The translations under genes were made by a program, and so were the position numbers. The notes below the pieces were generated by a model. That model worked only from the letters and a program-made list of their open reading frames with translations. It did no database searches and was not told where the DNA came from. From an uncultured Opitutia bacterium (GTDB lineage Bacteria; Verrucomicrobiota; Verrucomicrobiia; Opitutales; Opitutaceae), in NCBI GenBank assembly GCA_903825285.1, contig CAIJZY010000017.1:167405-231404 (forward strand): a stretch of 64,000 nt of DNA, written 5' to 3'. The stretch's first letter is position 1. Every line of letters starts with the position of its first letter. Shown in pieces: positions 37,760 through 49,024 of the stretch.

Positions 37760-39937
37760 ATGCCGGACGCGATCTGCGGACTCTGGATCGCCGATGACGG
37801 CCAGGCGCACCTGACCGTCGCGACCCCCGACGGCGGCCGCACGGACCGCGTGGACCGATTCCGGCCCTTTGCCTGGCTCAATGACACGCCCGCGGCGGCG
37901 AACCTGCACCTGGTCACCCTCGAGCGGCTGAACGGGGAGGGGACCTTCGACCGCCTGGTCCACGCGGACAGCCTCGCCGCCTACGACGCGTTTTTGAAGG
38001 AGGCGCGGACGTCGGTGACGGTCGACGCGATCCGCCCGCTCGAGAGCCAGTACCTGCTGCAGCACCGGCAGCGGCTCTTCGGGGAGATGTCCTTCGGCCA
38101 CGTCCGGCGGCTCCAGCTCGACATCGAGACCGGCTCGGAGAGCGGCGACTTCAGCGATCCCACGCAGCCGGGCGACCGCGTGCTGGCGATCGGGCTGAGG
38201 CTGGGCGGCCGCAACCAGCTGCTCCTGCTGGAGGCGATGTCGGATGCGGCGGAGAAGCGGCTGCTCGAGTCGTTCAACGCCGCGCTGCAGGCGGCGGATC
38301 CCGACGTGATCGAGGGCCACAACCTCCACAAGTTCGACCTCGACTACCTGCGCCAGCGCTGCCGGCGGTTCAAGGTGCCCTGCGCCTGGGGACGGTACGG
38401 CCAGCGCGCGTCCTTCCGCCACAGCCGCCTCAAGGTGGCCGAGCGCTGGATCGACTTTCCCCGCTGCGACCTCCCGGGCCGCGCGGTGGTGGACACGTAC
38501 CTGCTCGTCCAGCTCTACGACATCACCACGCGGGAGCTCACGGCCTACGGCCTGAAGGACGTCGCGGTCTATTTCGGCATCACCGAGGAGGCGAGTGCCG
38601 ACCGGACCTACATCGAGGGACCCAAGATTCAGGAGGCGTTCCGGGACGACCGCGATCGGTTCTGCGCGTACCTGGAGGACGACCTGCGCGAGACGCAGGG
38701 CCTGGCCGACCAGCTGCTGCCGACCTACTTCGAGCAGGTGCGGACCTTTCCCACGCTGCTGCAGGAGGCGACGCTCCGCGGCGCGACGTCGAAGATCGAC
38801 CTGCTTTTCCTCGAGGAATACTACCACGCGCGGCAGGCGTGCCCGCTGCCGCCGGAGGTGGCGCCGTTCGACGGCGGCTACACGCGCAGCTTCCAGGAGG
38901 GCGTCTTCCGGGACGTGCTGCACTACGATGTGGCCTCGCTATACCCGAGCCTCCTGCTGGGCATCGGCCGCAATCCGGCGACGGACACCCTCGGCGTGTT
39001 CATCCCGCTGCTGCGGCGGCTGCGCGAATACCGGCTGAAGTACAAGCTGCTCGCGCGGACGGCGCCCGACGAGGAGGAGCGCGCCGAGGCGCAGGCGCGG
39101 CAGGCGAGCTTCAAGATCCTCATCAATTCCTTCTATGGCTACCTCGGCTTTTCCGGCGCGCGCTTCGGCGACGGCGAGCTGGCGGCGGAGGTGACGCGCC
39201 GCGGCCGCGAGCTGCTGCAGGCGCTGATCGCGGAGTTCGCGAAGCACGACTGCACCATCCTCGAGGCCGACACGGACGGCATCTACCTTGCCTCCGCCAA
39301 GTTTTACTCCCGGCCCGACGATCTGCTGGCGGAGGTGGCGCCGATCCTGCCGGCGGGCATCGAGCTGGAGTACGATGGCAAGTACGAGGCCATGTTCTGC
39401 TACAAGATGAAGAACTATGCCCTGTATGACGGCCGGAAGGTGACGCTGCGCGGCAGCGCGCTCCGGTCGCGGGGCATGGAGCCCTACCTGAAACGGCTCA
39501 GCAACCAGCTCATCGCCTTCCTGCTCGGCGTGTCGCCCGAGTCGCCGCTCGCGCTGATCGAGGACTACCGGCGGCGGCTGGCGGACCGCAGCCTGCCGGT
39601 GACGGACCTGGCGAAGAGCGAGACGCTGAACCAGAACCCGGAGCTGTACGAGCGGCTCATGGCGGAGGGCGGCAAGCCGCGGCGGGCCTCGGCCGAGGCG
39701 GCGCTCCAGCTGACGCCCCGGCCCCGCATGGGCGAGCGCGTCAGCTACTACATCACGGCCAAGGCCAAGGGCCGCACCAGCGACTGGCAGCGGGCGCGGG
39801 CGCTGGCGTTGTATGACGCGGCGGCGGCGCCGTACGACCCGGCCTACTATGCGGCCAAGCTGGACGACTGGCTTGAGCGTTATGGGACTTTTCTCGGCGT
39901 GAAGCCCAGCCCGGCGCCGCAGGGGGAGTTGTTCTGA
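37760..39937 (+). CDS. Family-B DNA polymerase with 3'-5' exonuclease domain
   Basis: Exo LQLDIETGSE, VIEGHNLHKFDLDYL; Pol motif A DVASLYPSLLL, motif B KILINSFYGYLGF, motif C EADTDGIYLA. Confidence 0.9.
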   Translation: MPDAICGLWIADDGQAHLTVATPDGGRTDRVDRFRPFAWLNDTPAAANLHLVTLERLNGEGTFDRLVHADSLAAYDAFLKEARTSVTVDAIRPLESQYLLQHRQRLFGEMSFGHVRRLQLDIETGSESGDFSDPTQPGDRVLAIGLRLGGRNQLLLLEAMSDAAEKRLLESFNAALQAADPDVIEGHNLHKFDLDYLRQRCRRFKVPCAWGRYGQRASFRHSRLKVAERWIDFPRCDLPGRAVVDTYLLVQLYDITTRELTAYGLKDVAVYFGITEEASADRTYIEGPKIQEAFRDDRDRFCAYLEDDLRETQGLADQLLPTYFEQVRTFPTLLQEATLRGATSKIDLLFLEEYYHARQACPLPPEVAPFDGGYTRSFQEGVFRDVLHYDVASLYPSLLLGIGRNPATDTLGVFIPLLRRLREYRLKYKLLARTAPDEEERAEAQARQASFKILINSFYGYLGFSGARFGDGELAAEVTRRGRELLQALIAEFAKHDCTILEADTDGIYLASAKFYSRPDDLLAEVAPILPAGIELEYDGKYEAMFCYKMKNYALYDGRKVTLRGSALRSRGMEPYLKRLSNQLIAFLLGVSPESPLALIEDYRRRLADRSLPVTDLAKSETLNQNPELYERLMAEGGKPRRASAEAALQLTPRPRMGERVSYYITAKAKGRTSDWQRARALALYDAAAAPYDPAYYAAKLDDWLERYGTFLGVKPSPAPQGELF

Positions 39938-39967
39938 ACTTTTAGGCAAACACCAAAGGCCAGGGTC

Positions 39968-40076
39968 CAAACGTCAAACAAGGTTCATGGCGTGCAACCT
40001 GCGTGACGAGTCTGGGAAAGCAGTTTCCCGTCGCTGCAGCTAGGGCACTGGAGGCTGGAACCTTGTTTGGCGTTTG
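39968..40076. repeat. MITE/REP-like element with 19-bp terminal inverted repeats
   Basis: CAAACGTCAAACAAGGTTC (39968-39986) and GAACCTTGTTTGGCGTTTG (40058-40076), 18/19 complementary. Confidence 0.7.
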
Positions 40077-40121
40077 TCGGGTGGGTCGTACTGAAATTCC
40101 AAGCGAGCACCAAGACGTCTA

Positions 40122-40649
40122 TCATTTCGCGGCGCCGCGCTTCACGACCCAGTCAATGATGGCGGCGTCGTTGTGCTCGTTGCGCCAGACCAGGCTGAGG
40201 AATTCCGCGGGAAGGATGTCGTGAGCGCGAAAAAAGCGCCGATCACCGCCGCAGCTGTACATCAGCGACGCGGGCAGTTCGCCGCGGAGCTTGGCCTTGG
40301 CCTTCGGAATGATGCGCGGGAGCCACTCAATGCCGCGGGTCGCGTCGGTCTTCGCGGGCATCTTGGTTTCGTCGAGGACGGTTTTGGACGGATGGCCACC
40401 CTGGACGTTGAGGAAGTAGTCGCGCCGGATCAGCTCGATCGCGAGGGCGTTGTCCGGGCCGGGCTCGCCGCCGTTGTTGTGATCCTCGGCATAGTCGTAG
40501 AGGGTCTGCGCGGTCAGGCCGTTGGCGGCCAGGAACGCGGTCTGGGCCGGGTCGAAGAACGTGGCGGCGTCACGCTGGCCCTTGGCGTAGAGCGAGACGG
40601 CGTGGTCGTAGAGTGCGCGGAAGCGCGCGGTGAATTCGTAGTGTGCCAT
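40122..40649 (-). CDS. Conserved hypothetical protein (DUF5069-like)
   Basis: LRGELPASLMYSCGGDRRFFRAHDILPAEFLSLVWRNEHNDAAIIDWVVKR. Confidence 0.7.
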   Translation of the reverse strand: MAHYEFTARFRALYDHAVSLYAKGQRDAATFFDPAQTAFLAANGLTAQTLYDYAEDHNNGGEPGPDNALAIELIRRDYFLNVQGGHPSKTVLDETKMPAKTDATRGIEWLPRIIPKAKAKLRGELPASLMYSCGGDRRFFRAHDILPAEFLSLVWRNEHNDAAIIDWVVKRGAAK

Positions 40650-40715
40650 GACGCGCTAGTGGATGCAGCTCCGCCGCAAACGCAACCGCCAGCGTGTCAC
40701 GGCGGGCGTGACCCC

Positions 40716-41420
40716 TCAGGAGCGCGCGGGAAAGACGAACTCCTGGCGGGCCGGCACGGCGACGGGCTGGCCGCGGCGGGTGGGCGGCGTGAACTGCCAC
40801 TGCGCGAGGGCGCTGGCGGCGAGCGCGGAGTACTCGGCCGCGGTGGTGCTCACCAGCACCGGCATGCGGGGCTGGCCCTTCTCGTCGATGATGAAGTCAA
40901 TGACCGCCTTGCCGCCGCCGGCCTGGGGTGGGGCAGCGGGGGTCACGACGCGCACCGTGGTGAGCGGCCGGTCCAGCTCGCTGGCGCGGCAGACGGCGCG
41001 GGTGACCTGGTTCTGCCGGGAAAAGGCCGAGAGCGACGTGACGCGCGTCATCTGGTCGAGCGACACCACGGCCCCCGTGGCCTCGAAGCGGATGTGCAGC
41101 TCGGCGCAGGCGCGCACCGCCTGGCCATCGCGACGGGCGGGCTCAAAGCGCCAGCGGCCGACGGCATAGAGCGCCTCGCCCACGAGTTCGCGGTGCGTGT
41201 AGCGGGTCACCAGCGCATCGGCCAGCCGGCCGTCGGCGCCGACGCTGACCAGGACCCAGACGTCGCCCGAGTAGACGGCGTCCAGCAGCAGGCTGGTGGG
41301 AAAGCGGAGCTCAACGGTTTGCTCCACACGGAAGGGCGTGAGAGCGGCGTGGCCCGAGAGCGGCGCGCCGAACAGACACCCGGCTATCGCGCACACGGCG
41401 GCGAGAGGAACAGGTTTCAT
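40716..41420 (-). CDS. TonB-like C-terminal domain protein
   Basis: Signal peptide; two TonB_C-like repeats, the second VIDFIIDEKGQPRMPVLVSTTAAEYSALAASALAQWQFTPPTRRGQPV. Confidence 0.8.
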   Translation of the reverse strand: MKPVPLAAVCAIAGCLFGAPLSGHAALTPFRVEQTVELRFPTSLLLDAVYSGDVWVLVSVGADGRLADALVTRYTHRELVGEALYAVGRWRFEPARRDGQAVRACAELHIRFEATGAVVSLDQMTRVTSLSAFSRQNQVTRAVCRASELDRPLTTVRVVTPAAPPQAGGGKAVIDFIIDEKGQPRMPVLVSTTAAEYSALAASALAQWQFTPPTRRGQPVAVPARQEFVFPARS

Positions 41421-41495
41421 GGCACGGATGGGTTGCACCCATAGGATGAGCCCTGAAAGCCAAAAGACAAACCCCAAAGCGCCGCCGGCGCGCGG

Positions 41496-43898
41496 TCAGT
41501 CGGCCGGGCGGAAGTCGATCAGGCGCTTGAATCGGTCGACCTGCGCCACGACGACCTCGAGCCGGTCGTTGAGGGCGAAGCGCCGCTTGCTCTTCCGGCC
41601 GACCAGCGCGGTGCCGTCGTCCGTGAGCAGGTAGTGGTCGCTGGGCAGCAGGTCGGCGGAGACGAAGCCGAAGGTCATGGACTCAAGCAGCTCGACGAAG
41701 CAGCCGTTGGCGCGGACGTCGGTGATGACGGCGAGGAAGCGCGTGCGCGGCTGCCGGTCCAGCTCGCGCTCGAAGAACTCGAGGAGCTTGATCTTCACGC
41801 TCTCGCGCTCGGCCTCGGCGCTGCTGATCTCGGTGAGGCTGAGGTGCTCGGCCAGCCGCTCGATGCGGCTGAGGTCGTAGGCGGGAGCCCGGGGGGCGCC
41901 GCTGCGGGCGCCCTCGCGCGCGAGGTAGGTCTCCAGCACCCGGTGGACCACCAGGTCGGAATAGCGGCGGATGGGGGAGGTGAAGTGCGTGTAGTCTTTC
42001 TTGCTCAGCCCGAAGTGCCCGTCCGGCGTGGCGCGGTACGCGGCCTTCTTCAGGCTGCGCAGGAGCTGCGTGCGCAGCGTGTAGCCCTGCGGGTGGGTGC
42101 GGAGGGTGACGAGGAGCTTGACCAGCTCGGCGCGGTGCGTGAGGTCGCCCACGCGGAGGCCGAAGGTGGCGAGCAGCGCGCGGTATTCCTCGAGCTTCTC
42201 GACGTCGGGCTCGTCGTGGACGCGGTAGAGGGAAGGCAGCGAGCGGGTGCGCGTGAGCCGCGCGACCGCCTCGTTGGCGGCGAGCATGAACTCCTCGATC
42301 AGCTGGTGGCTCTCGTCGTGCTCGATCTTCTCCAGCCGGTCGGCGTAGCCCTGCGGGTCCACGAAGATCTTCGTCTCCGGCATGTCGAGGTCGAGGCTGC
42401 CCTCGGCCATGCGGTCGCGGCGGAGCCGGCTCGCGATGCGCCAGAGGGCGCGGATCCACTGCTGCAGGTCGGTGAGCTCGGCGTCGCTCAGGTCGCGCAG
42501 GGCGCGGCCGGTGGAGCCGGTCTGGTGCTTCGGCGGCAGCGGCAGGGAGCGGATGCGGCCGAGGTCGTCCTCGAACATGAACGCATAGGCCTGCTTGTAC
42601 GTGAGGCGCTTGCGGCTGCGGATGACGGTGTTGGCGTAGGTCGTCTCCTTGATCCGGCCGTTCTTCGCGAAGGTGAGGAAGACCGCCTTGCAGAGCCGGT
42701 CCTGCGCCTCGACGAGGGAGCACAGGCCGTTGGAGAGCTTCTCCGGCAGCATGGGGATGACCACGCCGACCAGGTAGGTCGAGTTGCCCCGCCGCTGGGC
42801 TTCGCGGTCGATTGCGGTGCCGGGCAGGACGTAGTGGGAGACGTCGGCGATGTGGATGCCGACGCGGACGTCGCCACCCTCGAGCGCCTCGTAGGACAAC
42901 GCGTCGTCGAAGTCCTTCGCGTCGTCGGGGTCGATCGTGAACACCGGCTGCTCGCGGTAATCGAGGCGGTGGGCGGCGTCACGCGCCGGGACGCGGTCGG
43001 GCAGGGCGGCGGCCTCGCGCTCGACGTCGGCGGGGAACTCGGTGGCGAGCTCGTACTTCGTGAAGATGCCCAGCAGCTCGGCGCGGGGCTCGTGCGTCCG
43101 GCCGAGCCGGGCGGTGAGCGTGCCGCTCAGCGGGTCGCGGCGGTTGTCCCAGGCGGCGAGCTTGACGACGACCTTGTCGCCCTCCTGCGGGACGGGGCTC
43201 AGCCCGCTGCGGGCCGGATCGCCGACGGCGATCTCGTAGCTGAAACGCGGGTCGTCGGGCTGGACCACGAACTCGCGGCGGCCGCGGCGGAGGTTGCCGA
43301 CGATGGTGTCGCGCGAGCGCTCCAGCACGCGGACGATGGCGCCGATCTTCTCGCCGGGGCGACGGCCGCGGCGGCCCGGGACGATGCGGACAATGACGCG
43401 GTCCCCTGGCAGGGCGACGCCGGTGTCCTCGGGGAAGACCTGGATCGACGGCTCGGGCGTGGTGCCCGGGATGGCGTCGCGGATCACGAAGGCCGAGCCG
43501 CCGGCGCGGAACTGGATGCGTCCGGCGACCTCGTTCTTGCCCAGCCGGGGGGCCGACGTGGCAGCCGGTTCGGACGAGCGTGCGGGTGGCGCGGCGGGAG
43601 CAGGGGCGGGCGCGGGCGTCGAGGCGGCGGCCGCGGCGGCGGCGAGTGCGGCGCGGCGCTTGGACGGCACGAAGACGGGCCGGGTGGCCGGGGCAGTTTC
43701 GGGCCGCTCGGCCGGGCGGGTGAGGCGGCCGTTGGGGGCCCGCACAAGCAGGCCGGCCTTGAGCAGCAGTCTCACCTCATGGGCGAGCTGGCCCCGGAGC
43801 TTGTTGGGCAGGGAGAGGCGGCGGGCGAGCTCGTGCTCGTTGCCGGGCGGAAACTGGGGCTCGCGCACATGGGCGAGGAGGCGGTCACGGAGAGTCAT
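41496..43898 (-). CDS. rnr: Ribonuclease R / VacB
   Basis: DYREQPVFTIDPDDAKDFDDALSYE, GIHIADVSHYV, IPMLPEKLSNGLCSL, HFTSPIRRYSDLVVHRVL, C-term S1. Confidence 0.95.
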   Translation of the reverse strand: MTLRDRLLAHVREPQFPPGNEHELARRLSLPNKLRGQLAHEVRLLLKAGLLVRAPNGRLTRPAERPETAPATRPVFVPSKRRAALAAAAAAASTPAPAPAPAAPPARSSEPAATSAPRLGKNEVAGRIQFRAGGSAFVIRDAIPGTTPEPSIQVFPEDTGVALPGDRVIVRIVPGRRGRRPGEKIGAIVRVLERSRDTIVGNLRRGRREFVVQPDDPRFSYEIAVGDPARSGLSPVPQEGDKVVVKLAAWDNRRDPLSGTLTARLGRTHEPRAELLGIFTKYELATEFPADVEREAAALPDRVPARDAAHRLDYREQPVFTIDPDDAKDFDDALSYEALEGGDVRVGIHIADVSHYVLPGTAIDREAQRRGNSTYLVGVVIPMLPEKLSNGLCSLVEAQDRLCKAVFLTFAKNGRIKETTYANTVIRSRKRLTYKQAYAFMFEDDLGRIRSLPLPPKHQTGSTGRALRDLSDAELTDLQQWIRALWRIASRLRRDRMAEGSLDLDMPETKIFVDPQGYADRLEKIEHDESHQLIEEFMLAANEAVARLTRTRSLPSLYRVHDEPDVEKLEEYRALLATFGLRVGDLTHRAELVKLLVTLRTHPQGYTLRTQLLRSLKKAAYRATPDGHFGLSKKDYTHFTSPIRRYSDLVVHRVLETYLAREGARSGAPRAPAYDLSRIERLAEHLSLTEISSAEAERESVKIKLLEFFERELDRQPRTRFLAVITDVRANGCFVELLESMTFGFVSADLLPSDHYLLTDDGTALVGRKSKRRFALNDRLEVVVAQVDRFKRLIDFRPAD

Positions 43899-43977
43899 GT
43901 ATAGAGGCAGCCCGGCGCGCAGGCCGTGCGTTCTTTCGTAGTTGGCCTCACGAAAGACCCATGTTTTAGTCGGGGCG

Positions 43978-45420
43978 ATGAAAATCGTCCACGTGGCGAG
44001 TGAATTGTTCCCCTACATGAAGACGGGCGGACTCGCGGATGCGGTCTCCTCGCTCGCGGGGGCGCTGGCGGACAACGGCCACGAGGTGGCGGTGTTCCTG
44101 CCCGGCTACCGCACGGCGCTGGAGCACAAGGACGCGGCGGGGGCGGAGCGGCGGATGCGGCTCCGGATCGAGATGGGCGACCAGTATTTGAGCGGCGAGG
44201 TCCGCGTGTTCGCGCCGCGCCGCAACCTCACGGTGTACCTGATCTGCCGCGAGGAGTTCTTCGACCGCCGCAACCCGTACGGCAACGGCGAGCGCGACTA
44301 CGAGGACAACGCGGATCGTTTCATCTTTTTCTGCAAGGGTGTGGTCGAGACCCTCCGCCTGGCCGACCTGCAGGCGGACGTGGTGCACGCGCACGACTGG
44401 CAGGCGGCGCTGGTGCCGCTGCTCGTCCGGGACGCGGAGCGCAAGCAGGGCGTGACCCTCGCGGTGAAGACCGTCTTCACCATCCATAACATCGCCTACC
44501 AGGGCCTCTTCCCCCGCGGCATCTTCGCGCACACGAACCTGCCCGAGGACTTCAACAGCATCGACGGCCTCGAGTACTACGAGCAGACCAACCTGCTGAA
44601 GGGCGGCATCCTGTTCGCCGACCGCGTGACGACGGTGAGCCCGCGCTATGCGCAGGAGATCCAGACCCCCGAGTTCGGCAACGGCCTGGAAGGCGTGGTG
44701 CAGACCCGCGAGCACGACATCGTCGGCCTGCTCAACGGCGTGGACATGGCTGTCTGGAATCCCGGCACGGATGCGCTGCTGCCGGCCCGGTACACGCTCG
44801 CGAACCTGGCGGGGAAGCAGGCGTGCCGGGCGGAGCTGCTCAAGCGCGCGGGGTTTGCCGCAAATTTCCGCGGGCCGATCTTCGGCGTGGTCTGCCGTTT
44901 CGTGGAGCAGAAGGGCGTGGACCTCATCCTGGCGAACCGCGACTTCTTCCTCCGCGAGGACTGCCGGCTGATCGTGCTGGGCTCGGGCGAGAAGCGCTAC
45001 GAGGACGATGTCCGGGCGATGGCGGCGGCGGCGCCGGCCAAGGTCGCGCTCAGCGCGAAGCTCGACGAGGCGATGAGCCACCTGATCGAGGCGGGCAGCG
45101 ACTTCTTCGTGATGCCGTCGCTGTTCGAGCCCTGCGGCCTCAACCAGATGTACTCCCAGGTCTACGGCACGCTCCCGATCGTCAGCCGCGTGGGCGGGCT
45201 GATCGACACCGTGACCGACGTGGATGAATTTCCCGAAACCGGGACGGGCCTGATGTGCGCGCCAACGGCCGCGGGCCTCGGCGAGGTGCTCCCGCGGGCG
45301 CTGCGGCTGTTCGCGGACAAGCCCCGGTACGCGGCCGCCCAGCGGCGCGGGATGATCCGCGACTTCAGCTGGAAGATCGCCGCCGCCGGCTACGAGCGTC
45401 TGTACCAGGAGTCGCTCTAG
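43978..45420 (+). CDS. glgA: Glycogen synthase
   Basis: [64 protein letters not shown]. Confidence 0.96.
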   Translation: MKIVHVASELFPYMKTGGLADAVSSLAGALADNGHEVAVFLPGYRTALEHKDAAGAERRMRLRIEMGDQYLSGEVRVFAPRRNLTVYLICREEFFDRRNPYGNGERDYEDNADRFIFFCKGVVETLRLADLQADVVHAHDWQAALVPLLVRDAERKQGVTLAVKTVFTIHNIAYQGLFPRGIFAHTNLPEDFNSIDGLEYYEQTNLLKGGILFADRVTTVSPRYAQEIQTPEFGNGLEGVVQTREHDIVGLLNGVDMAVWNPGTDALLPARYTLANLAGKQACRAELLKRAGFAANFRGPIFGVVCRFVEQKGVDLILANRDFFLREDCRLIVLGSGEKRYEDDVRAMAAAAPAKVALSAKLDEAMSHLIEAGSDFFVMPSLFEPCGLNQMYSQVYGTLPIVSRVGGLIDTVTDVDEFPETGTGLMCAPTAAGLGEVLPRALRLFADKPRYAAAQRRGMIRDFSWKIAAAGYERLYQESL

Positions 45421-45446
45421 GCCGCGGCCGAGGGCCCTGCGCACCC

Positions 45447-46922
45447 GTGGCCTTGACCCCCACACTGCTCTGGTTCCGGCTGGACCTCCGCCTGCAGGAC
45501 AATCCCGCGCTGCACGCCGCGTTGGCCCGGGGCGCGGCGATCATCCCGCTGTACATCCTCGACGAGGCCGGTGAAGGCCGCTGGCGGGCGGGCGGCGCGT
45601 CCCGCTGGTGGCGGCACCACGCCCTGGCGGCACTCGACGCGGAGCTGAGGGCCCACGGTTCGCGGTTGGTATTGGCCCGCGGCGACACGCGGGCGGTGTT
45701 CCGCGAACTCGCCGGGTCCACGGACGCCGGGGCGATCTACTGGAACCGCCGCTACGAGCCGGCCGGCATCGCGCAGGACACGGTCATCAAGACCGAGTTC
45801 TCCGCCGGCGGGCTCGACGTGCGCAGCTTCAACGGTGCGCTGCTCAACGAGCCGCACACGGTGCTGAACCGGCAGGGCCGGCCGTTTCAGGTGTTCACGC
45901 CGTATTGGCGGACGTGCCTCGCGCTGACCGTGGCCGCGCCGGTGAAGTTCTCCGCGGCGACGATCCCAGCCCCGGCGAAGTGGCCGCGGTCGCTGGCGCT
46001 GGACGAGCTGGAACTGCGTCCATCGGTGCGCTGGGATGAGGGTCTGGCGGCGGCCTGGACGCCCGGGGAGGAGGGGGCTGCGAAGCGGCTGGCGCGGTTC
46101 GCCGCGCGGGCGCTCGACGCCTACGACGAGGCGCGCGACCGGCCGGATCTGGACGGCACATCGCAGCTTTCGCCTTGGCTCCACAGCGGTGAGATCAGCC
46201 CGCGTCAGGTCTGGGCGGCAGTGAGGGCGCGGTCGAAGGACACGGGAGTTTTTCCGCCCAGCAACGGTGCGCGCGTGTTCCTGGCGGAGATTGGCTGGCG
46301 CGAATTCGCGCATCACCTCCTGTTTCATTTTCCCCACACGCCGGAGCAGCCCCTCCGGCCGGACTTCGGCCGCTTTCCCTGGGCGCAGGACCCGGGCGGG
46401 CGGCAGCTTCGAGCGTGGCAGCGCGGCGGCACAGGCTACCCGATTGTGGACGCGGGCCTGCGCCAGCTTTGGGCGACCGGGTGGATGCACAACCGCGTGC
46501 GCATGATCGCGGCTTCGTTCCTGGTGAAGCACCTGCGGCTGCCGTGGACCGCGGGCGCGGACTGGTTCTGGGACACGCTGGTGGATGCCGACCTCGCGTC
46601 GAACACGCTCGGCTGGCAATGGACGGCCGGATGCGGCGCGGACGCGGCCCCGTATTTCCGCGTGTTCGCCCCGGTGCTGCAGGGCGTCAAGTTCGACCCG
46701 CAAGGCGACTATGTGCGCCGCTGGGTGCCGGAGCTGGACGGGTTGCCGGCAGAGCACATCCATGCGCCCTGGGAGGCACCGCCGGAAGTGCTGGCGGCGG
46801 CGGGGGTGACGCTCGGGAAGAATTACCCGGCGCCGATCGTCGAGCATCGCGCCGCGCGCGAGGCGGCGCTGGCGGCCTTTCGCCAGCTTCGCGCCGGCTC
46901 GGGTCCGGAGGCCCACCCATGA
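45447..46922 (+). CDS. phrB: Deoxyribodipyrimidine photolyase/cryptochrome family
   Basis: [78 protein letters not shown] start. Confidence 0.94.
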   Translation: MALTPTLLWFRLDLRLQDNPALHAALARGAAIIPLYILDEAGEGRWRAGGASRWWRHHALAALDAELRAHGSRLVLARGDTRAVFRELAGSTDAGAIYWNRRYEPAGIAQDTVIKTEFSAGGLDVRSFNGALLNEPHTVLNRQGRPFQVFTPYWRTCLALTVAAPVKFSAATIPAPAKWPRSLALDELELRPSVRWDEGLAAAWTPGEEGAAKRLARFAARALDAYDEARDRPDLDGTSQLSPWLHSGEISPRQVWAAVRARSKDTGVFPPSNGARVFLAEIGWREFAHHLLFHFPHTPEQPLRPDFGRFPWAQDPGGRQLRAWQRGGTGYPIVDAGLRQLWATGWMHNRVRMIAASFLVKHLRLPWTAGADWFWDTLVDADLASNTLGWQWTAGCGADAAPYFRVFAPVLQGVKFDPQGDYVRRWVPELDGLPAEHIHAPWEAPPEVLAAAGVTLGKNYPAPIVEHRAAREAALAAFRQLRAGSGPEAHP

Positions 46923-47872
46923 ACCCGGAAACCGCCGGTGCGACCCTGCTCGAGGAAGAGGTCAGGCCGTTGTCCATCGTGGTGGCGGGAGCGTCGGGCC
47001 TGCTCGGGCAGGCGCTCGTGGCGCAGCTTCGCGCGCGGGGCCACCGTGTGCGGCGGCTCGTGCGCCGGGCGCCGCGGCAGGCGGACGAGATCCGCTGGAA
47101 TCCGGCGACTGGTGAATTGGACCCGGCGGAACTCGCCGGGATCGACGCGGCGGTGAACCTGGCGGGCGAGAACATTGCGTCCGGCCGGTGGACCGCGGCG
47201 CGGCGCGAACGAATTCTCCGCAGCCGGGTGGATGCCACGCGCACGCTGGTCGCCGCGCTGGGCCGGCTCGACGGGATGAGTCCGGTGCTGGTGAACGCCT
47301 CGGCCGTGGGGGTCTATGGCGACTGCGGCGACCGGGTGGTGACCGAGGCGAGCCCGGTGGGCGCAGGGTTCCTGCCCGGTGTGGTGCGGGCCTGGGAGGC
47401 GGAGACGGAGCCTCTGGCGCGACAGGGCGGGCGTGTGGTGTTGATGCGGCTTGGCGTCGTCCTGACCCCGGAGGGCGGCGCGCTGGCCAAGATGCTCCCG
47501 GTGTTCCGGCTCGGTTTGGGCGGACGGCTGGGAACGGGCCGCCAGTGGCTCAGCTGGATCACTTTGGAGGACGCCGTGGCGGCGCTGCTTCATGCGCTCG
47601 GGACGCCGGAGATGCGCGGGCCGGTGAATGTCGTGACGCGCGAGCCGGTGACGAATGCGGAGTTCACTTTCACGCTGGCCGGGGTGCTGGGTCGTCCCGC
47701 CTGGTTGCCGGTGCCGGCGGCGGCGCTGCGGCTGATTTTTGGCGAGATGGCCGACGCGACGCTGCTGGCCAGCACGCGGGCTTCGGGCGAGCGACTCCGG
47801 GCGACGGGATTTGAGTGCCGGTGGCCGTGGCTGGGCCCGGCGCTACGGCACCTCCTCGGTCCGGGTTCGTGA
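46919..47872 (+). CDS. TIGR01777-type NAD-dependent epimerase
   Basis: [63 protein letters not shown] overlap with phrB. Confidence 0.92.
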   Translation: MNPETAGATLLEEEVRPLSIVVAGASGLLGQALVAQLRARGHRVRRLVRRAPRQADEIRWNPATGELDPAELAGIDAAVNLAGENIASGRWTAARRERILRSRVDATRTLVAALGRLDGMSPVLVNASAVGVYGDCGDRVVTEASPVGAGFLPGVVRAWEAETEPLARQGGRVVLMRLGVVLTPEGGALAKMLPVFRLGLGGRLGTGRQWLSWITLEDAVAALLHALGTPEMRGPVNVVTREPVTNAEFTFTLAGVLGRPAWLPVPAAALRLIFGEMADATLLASTRASGERLRATGFECRWPWLGPALRHLLGPGS

Positions 47873-47934
47873 GCGGCGGGGGCGGCCAAATCTAGGCTTT
47901 TCAAACCCACCTCGGGCTGTACGTTGGAACGTTA

Positions 47935-48354
47935 ATGCAAAAAACGTTCGTGATCTTCAAACCCGACTGCATGGAGCAGCGCCATGTCGGCACTGTGCTC
48001 GCCCGCTTCGAAGCCGCGGGCTTCGATGTGATCGGATGCAAAATGACGCGGCTCTCGCCGGCGTTGCTGCGCGAGCACTATGCGCACGTGGCGACCAAGC
48101 CGTTCTATCCCGAGATCGAGCAGTTCATGAGCTCGCGCCCCGTGGTCATCATGGCGCTGCAGGGCGTGGACATCGTGCAGAAGGTGCGCGACCTGCTCGG
48201 GCCCACCGATTCCCGCAAGGCCGCCAAGGGCACCATCCGGGGCGATTTCGGCACCGAGATGATGAAGAACGTGGTCCATGCCTCGGACAGCGACGACAAT
48301 GCCAAGGCCGAGCTGGCCCGCTTCTTCCGTCCCGAGGAGCTGTTCAAGCTCTGA
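47935..48354 (+). CDS. ndk: Nucleoside diphosphate kinase
   Basis: KTFVIFKPDCMEQRHVG, GTIRGDFGTEMMKNVVHASDS (active-site His). Confidence 0.95.
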   Translation: MQKTFVIFKPDCMEQRHVGTVLARFEAAGFDVIGCKMTRLSPALLREHYAHVATKPFYPEIEQFMSSRPVVIMALQGVDIVQKVRDLLGPTDSRKAAKGTIRGDFGTEMMKNVVHASDSDDNAKAELARFFRPEELFKL

Positions 48355-48379
48355 GAAATTCAGCGGGCTGAACTTTACG

Positions 48380-48406
48380 AGGCGCACCCGTGGGGTGCGC
48401 CTTTTT
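48380..48406 (+). terminator. Intrinsic terminator after ndk
   Basis: AGGCGCACCC/GGGTGCGCCT hairpin followed by TTTTT. Confidence 0.88.
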
Positions 48407-48527
48407 GCTGCCACAACGGCCAGGTCAGGCGGCAGGGGAGCGAGAGCGATTTCCGCCGCGGACGCGCCGGGAGCCTTGACTCGAAGTGAATTTACTCCAC
48501 CCTCGGCCTGTCAGTCCCCAAACCCCC

Positions 48528-48884
48528 ATGGCCCGCATCATCATTCTCGAGGACGACGAGGTGTTCCGTGAAACCCTCGAGCGCGTGCTCACTGACGCCG
48601 GGCACAGCGTGAAGGCCGCGGGCAACGGTTTCGATGGCATGGCCCTGTTCCGGGCGGAGCCGGCCGACCTGATCCTCACGGACATCGTGATGCCGCATGG
48701 CGGGCTGCAGACGATCCGGGTGCTGCGGACGGAATTTCCCAGCCTCGCCATCATCGCGATGTCGGGCAGCCACGTGCGCCTCGACATGGCCGGCGGGATC
48801 GGCGCGAACAAGATGCTCGCGAAGCCCTTCACCTCGGAGCAGCTGCTCAACGCGATCGCGGAAGTGCTGCAGCCGAAGGCTTGA
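48528..48884 (+). CDS. Single-domain response regulator
   Basis: IIILEDDEVFRETLERVL, LILTDIVMPHGG, AMSGS, LAKPFTSEQL. Confidence 0.92.
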   Translation: MARIIILEDDEVFRETLERVLTDAGHSVKAAGNGFDGMALFRAEPADLILTDIVMPHGGLQTIRVLRTEFPSLAIIAMSGSHVRLDMAGGIGANKMLAKPFTSEQLLNAIAEVLQPKA

Positions 48885-49024
48885 GCAGACCAGGCCGGCT
48901 GGATGCCGGAGTGGCGGGCGGCGGTGGGCTCAAATCCATGCCGCGTTTTTGACAAGAAGTGCGGAGCCGTTCGCGGGCAATCGGACTAAGCTCGGCCAGT
49001 TACCCGAAACAAGGAGCGGGTCCC

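Noticed and set aside
41634-43904. 756-aa + strand ORF
   Set aside because: Fully antisense to rnr, whose motifs are unmistakable on the other strand
43966-45465. 499-aa - strand ORF
   Set aside because: Antisense to glgA; no domain signatures
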